From Leuconostoc rapi (GTDB lineage: Bacteria; Bacillota; Bacilli; Lactobacillales; Lactobacillaceae), in NCBI RefSeq assembly GCF_016908715.1, contig NZ_JAFBEK010000007.1, positions 39,604 through 103,603 of the forward strand: a DNA stretch of 64,000 nt, written 5' to 3'. The position numbers and the translations under genes were made by a program. The notes beneath the pieces were generated by a model that ran no database searches, had not been told where the DNA came from, and saw only the letters and a program-made list of their open reading frames with translations. Every line of letters starts with the position of its first letter. Positions within the stretch are counted from its first letter, which is position 1. This document shows, in pieces, positions 60,148 to 64,000 of this stretch.

Positions 60148-60232
60148 GGGATTGTAACTATTTAATTAGGCAAAGCCCAAGTTAATTATGAAAAACGCTT
60201 TTTAGTGGTTATCATAATTAACTTGGGTTTTG
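60148..60232 (+). promoter_or_regulatory. RAT antiterminator and terminator 2 (before the PTS gene)
   Basis: GGATTGTAACTATTTAATTA then GGCAAAGCCCAAG, starting 3 bases after the licT stop, fits a RAT. CCCAAGTTAATTATG pairs with CATAATTAACTTGGG (60213-60227) to form a strong terminator with a T-rich tail. The structures share the AAAGCCC bases and exclude each other. Confidence 0.88.
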
Positions 60233-60253
60233 TCATTAAGAAAGGGAAATATC

Positions 60254-63590
<3,337 letters not shown>

Positions 63591-63608
63591 GGTAGAATAA
63601 TTAATTAT

Positions 63609-63646
63609 TGTAAGCGTTTGCAGAGTCAACGCAGATACGATATAAT
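63609..63646 (+). promoter_or_regulatory. Strong orphan promoter with overlapping cre
   Basis: TTGCAG (63618-63623), a 17-base spacer and TATAAT (63641-63646) make a strong promoter. TGTAAGCGTTTGCA at 63609-63622 is a cre that overlaps the -35 box. No ORF of useful size follows before the IS at 63907. Confidence 0.8.
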
Positions 63647-63652
63647 ATAAGG

Positions 63653-63880
63653 GTAGATTAGGCGAAACGATAAGACTAATTAAACTTGTTTAAGCCATCT
63701 TCACTGGCGAACGCAGTATACCTCGTTCATTCCAAATAGTTTACTTGTACCGAATCAGAACATCTTGTAAGTGGCCGAGAACGCATACAATCATGTCCGT
63801 GGTTCAAAGTAGTAACAGTATGTGAGATTTCAGTCTCCTATTTGTTACTATGATGAGTAGGCTATTTTTTTGTTTGTTGT
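63653..63880 (+). ncRNA. Candidate CcpA-controlled small RNA or orphan leader
   Basis: About 220 bases downstream of the promoter have no ORF. They contain several short stems: GAACG/CGTTC (63708-63731), TTGTA/TACAA near 63766-63791, and AGTAACA/TGTTACT (63811-63851), the last followed by GATGAGTAGGCTATTTTTTT. The end looks terminator-like, but the stem is imperfect. It does not look like a tRNA, tmRNA, T-box or any riboswitch I know. It may be the leader of a gene now beyond the IS. Confidence 0.4.
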
Positions 63881-63906
63881 GATATCAAAAAAGGCATCCA
63901 CTATGT

Positions 63907-64000
63907 TGAAGTGAACCCAATAACTTGGACAAAATAAAAAAATGTCCAGAAAGTTATTGGGTTTTTTCTATGTCTAAATATTCAAATGAATTTAAATTAA
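63907..64000 (+). mobile_element. IS3-family insertion sequence, copy C (left end only)
   Basis: The inverted repeat TGAAGTGAACCCAATAACTT starts at 63907 and is followed by the same IS-end hairpin and orfA start as copies A and B, in the plus orientation. The element runs off the window, so I cannot tell whether it is intact. Confidence 0.88.
63970..64000 (+). CDS. IS3-family transposase OrfA, first codons (partial)
   Basis: ATG at 63970 gives MSKYSNEFKL, identical to the start of OrfA in copy A. Only 10 codons lie inside the window. Confidence 0.85.
   Translation, partial: MSKYSNEFKL

Noticed and set aside
63653..63880. tRNA, tmRNA or 6S RNA gene
   Set aside because: No cloverleaf, no tag-peptide or CCA features, and no clear closing stem between the two ends.

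Overview
The window looks like chromosomal DNA of a heterofermentative lactic acid bacterium, most likely Leuconostoc or a close relative. The support is low GC, AGGAGG-type ribosome binding sites, catabolite-repression (cre) sites, T-box leaders, Rgg regulators, GG-leader bacteriocin peptides, a D-lactate dehydrogenase family gene, NADH oxidase and pentose-entry genes. The genus is inferred from gene content and no marker gene proves it. Two exact parS sites (375-390 and 37591-37606) suggest the segment lies in the origin-proximal part of the chromosome.

Layout. 1-2.1 kb: end of a LysR regulator, an acetyltransferase, a membrane-tethered XRE regulator and a flavodoxin-like gene. 2.1-10.4 kb: an accessory island with two tandem Rgg/MFS divergent pairs, one hit by an IS3-family element. 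It continues into the wreck of a small-peptide cluster: an intact 46-residue peptide gene, an attenuator, a truncated gene, a second IS3-family element, the last codons of an ABC permease and a solo IS end. 10.4-16.5 kb: nucleoside and ribose use (two nucleoside hydrolases, NupC-type transporter, RbsR, RbsK, RpiA) with two identical 16-bp operators. 16.5-21.9 kb: a T-box-controlled sulfur amino acid operon whose proteins contain almost no Met or Cys. 22-26.5 kb: a sucrose-type PTS with GH32 hydrolase and an AraC regulator. 26.6-29.6 kb: oleate hydratase and RarD. 29.6-33.1 kb: a bacteriocin-like island with an XRE-TetR regulator, a GG-leader fused to an HTH domain, two GG-leader peptides, small membrane proteins and relics. 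33-42.3 kb: DUF975 protein, T-box-tyrS, two dehydrogenases, MFS, MerR/carboxymuconolactone decarboxylase pair, DUF915 hydrolase and NADH oxidase. 42.4-49.1 kb: TetR regulators, paralogous GNATs, Rrf2/NmrA pair, TauE-type exporter and DHA2 exporter. 49.2-58 kb: a decayed IS copy, CHAP hydrolase, glutamate-cysteine ligase, a quorum-sensing-type LytTR two-component system, an FAD oxidoreductase and a HAD phosphatase. 58-64 kb: esterase, an antiterminator-controlled beta-glucoside operon, an orphan cre-overlapped promoter and the start of another IS copy.

How the genes work together. Sugar use is under carbon catabolite control (cre at 13633, 22891, 26778, 59129, 63609) plus local regulators (RbsR, AraC, BglG/LicT). 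The bgl operon has two RNA antiterminator/terminator elements. Nucleoside hydrolases release ribose, which RbsK and RpiA feed to the pentose phosphate/phosphoketolase route. Sulfur starvation would open the T-box at 16.6 kb. The window carries marks of peptide warfare and signalling (Rgg, GG peptides, HPK/LytTR), but no C39-type exporter for the GG peptides is present. The most unusual items are the sulfur-depleted operon, the GG-leader/HTH fusion and the ruined Rgg-linked peptide cluster.
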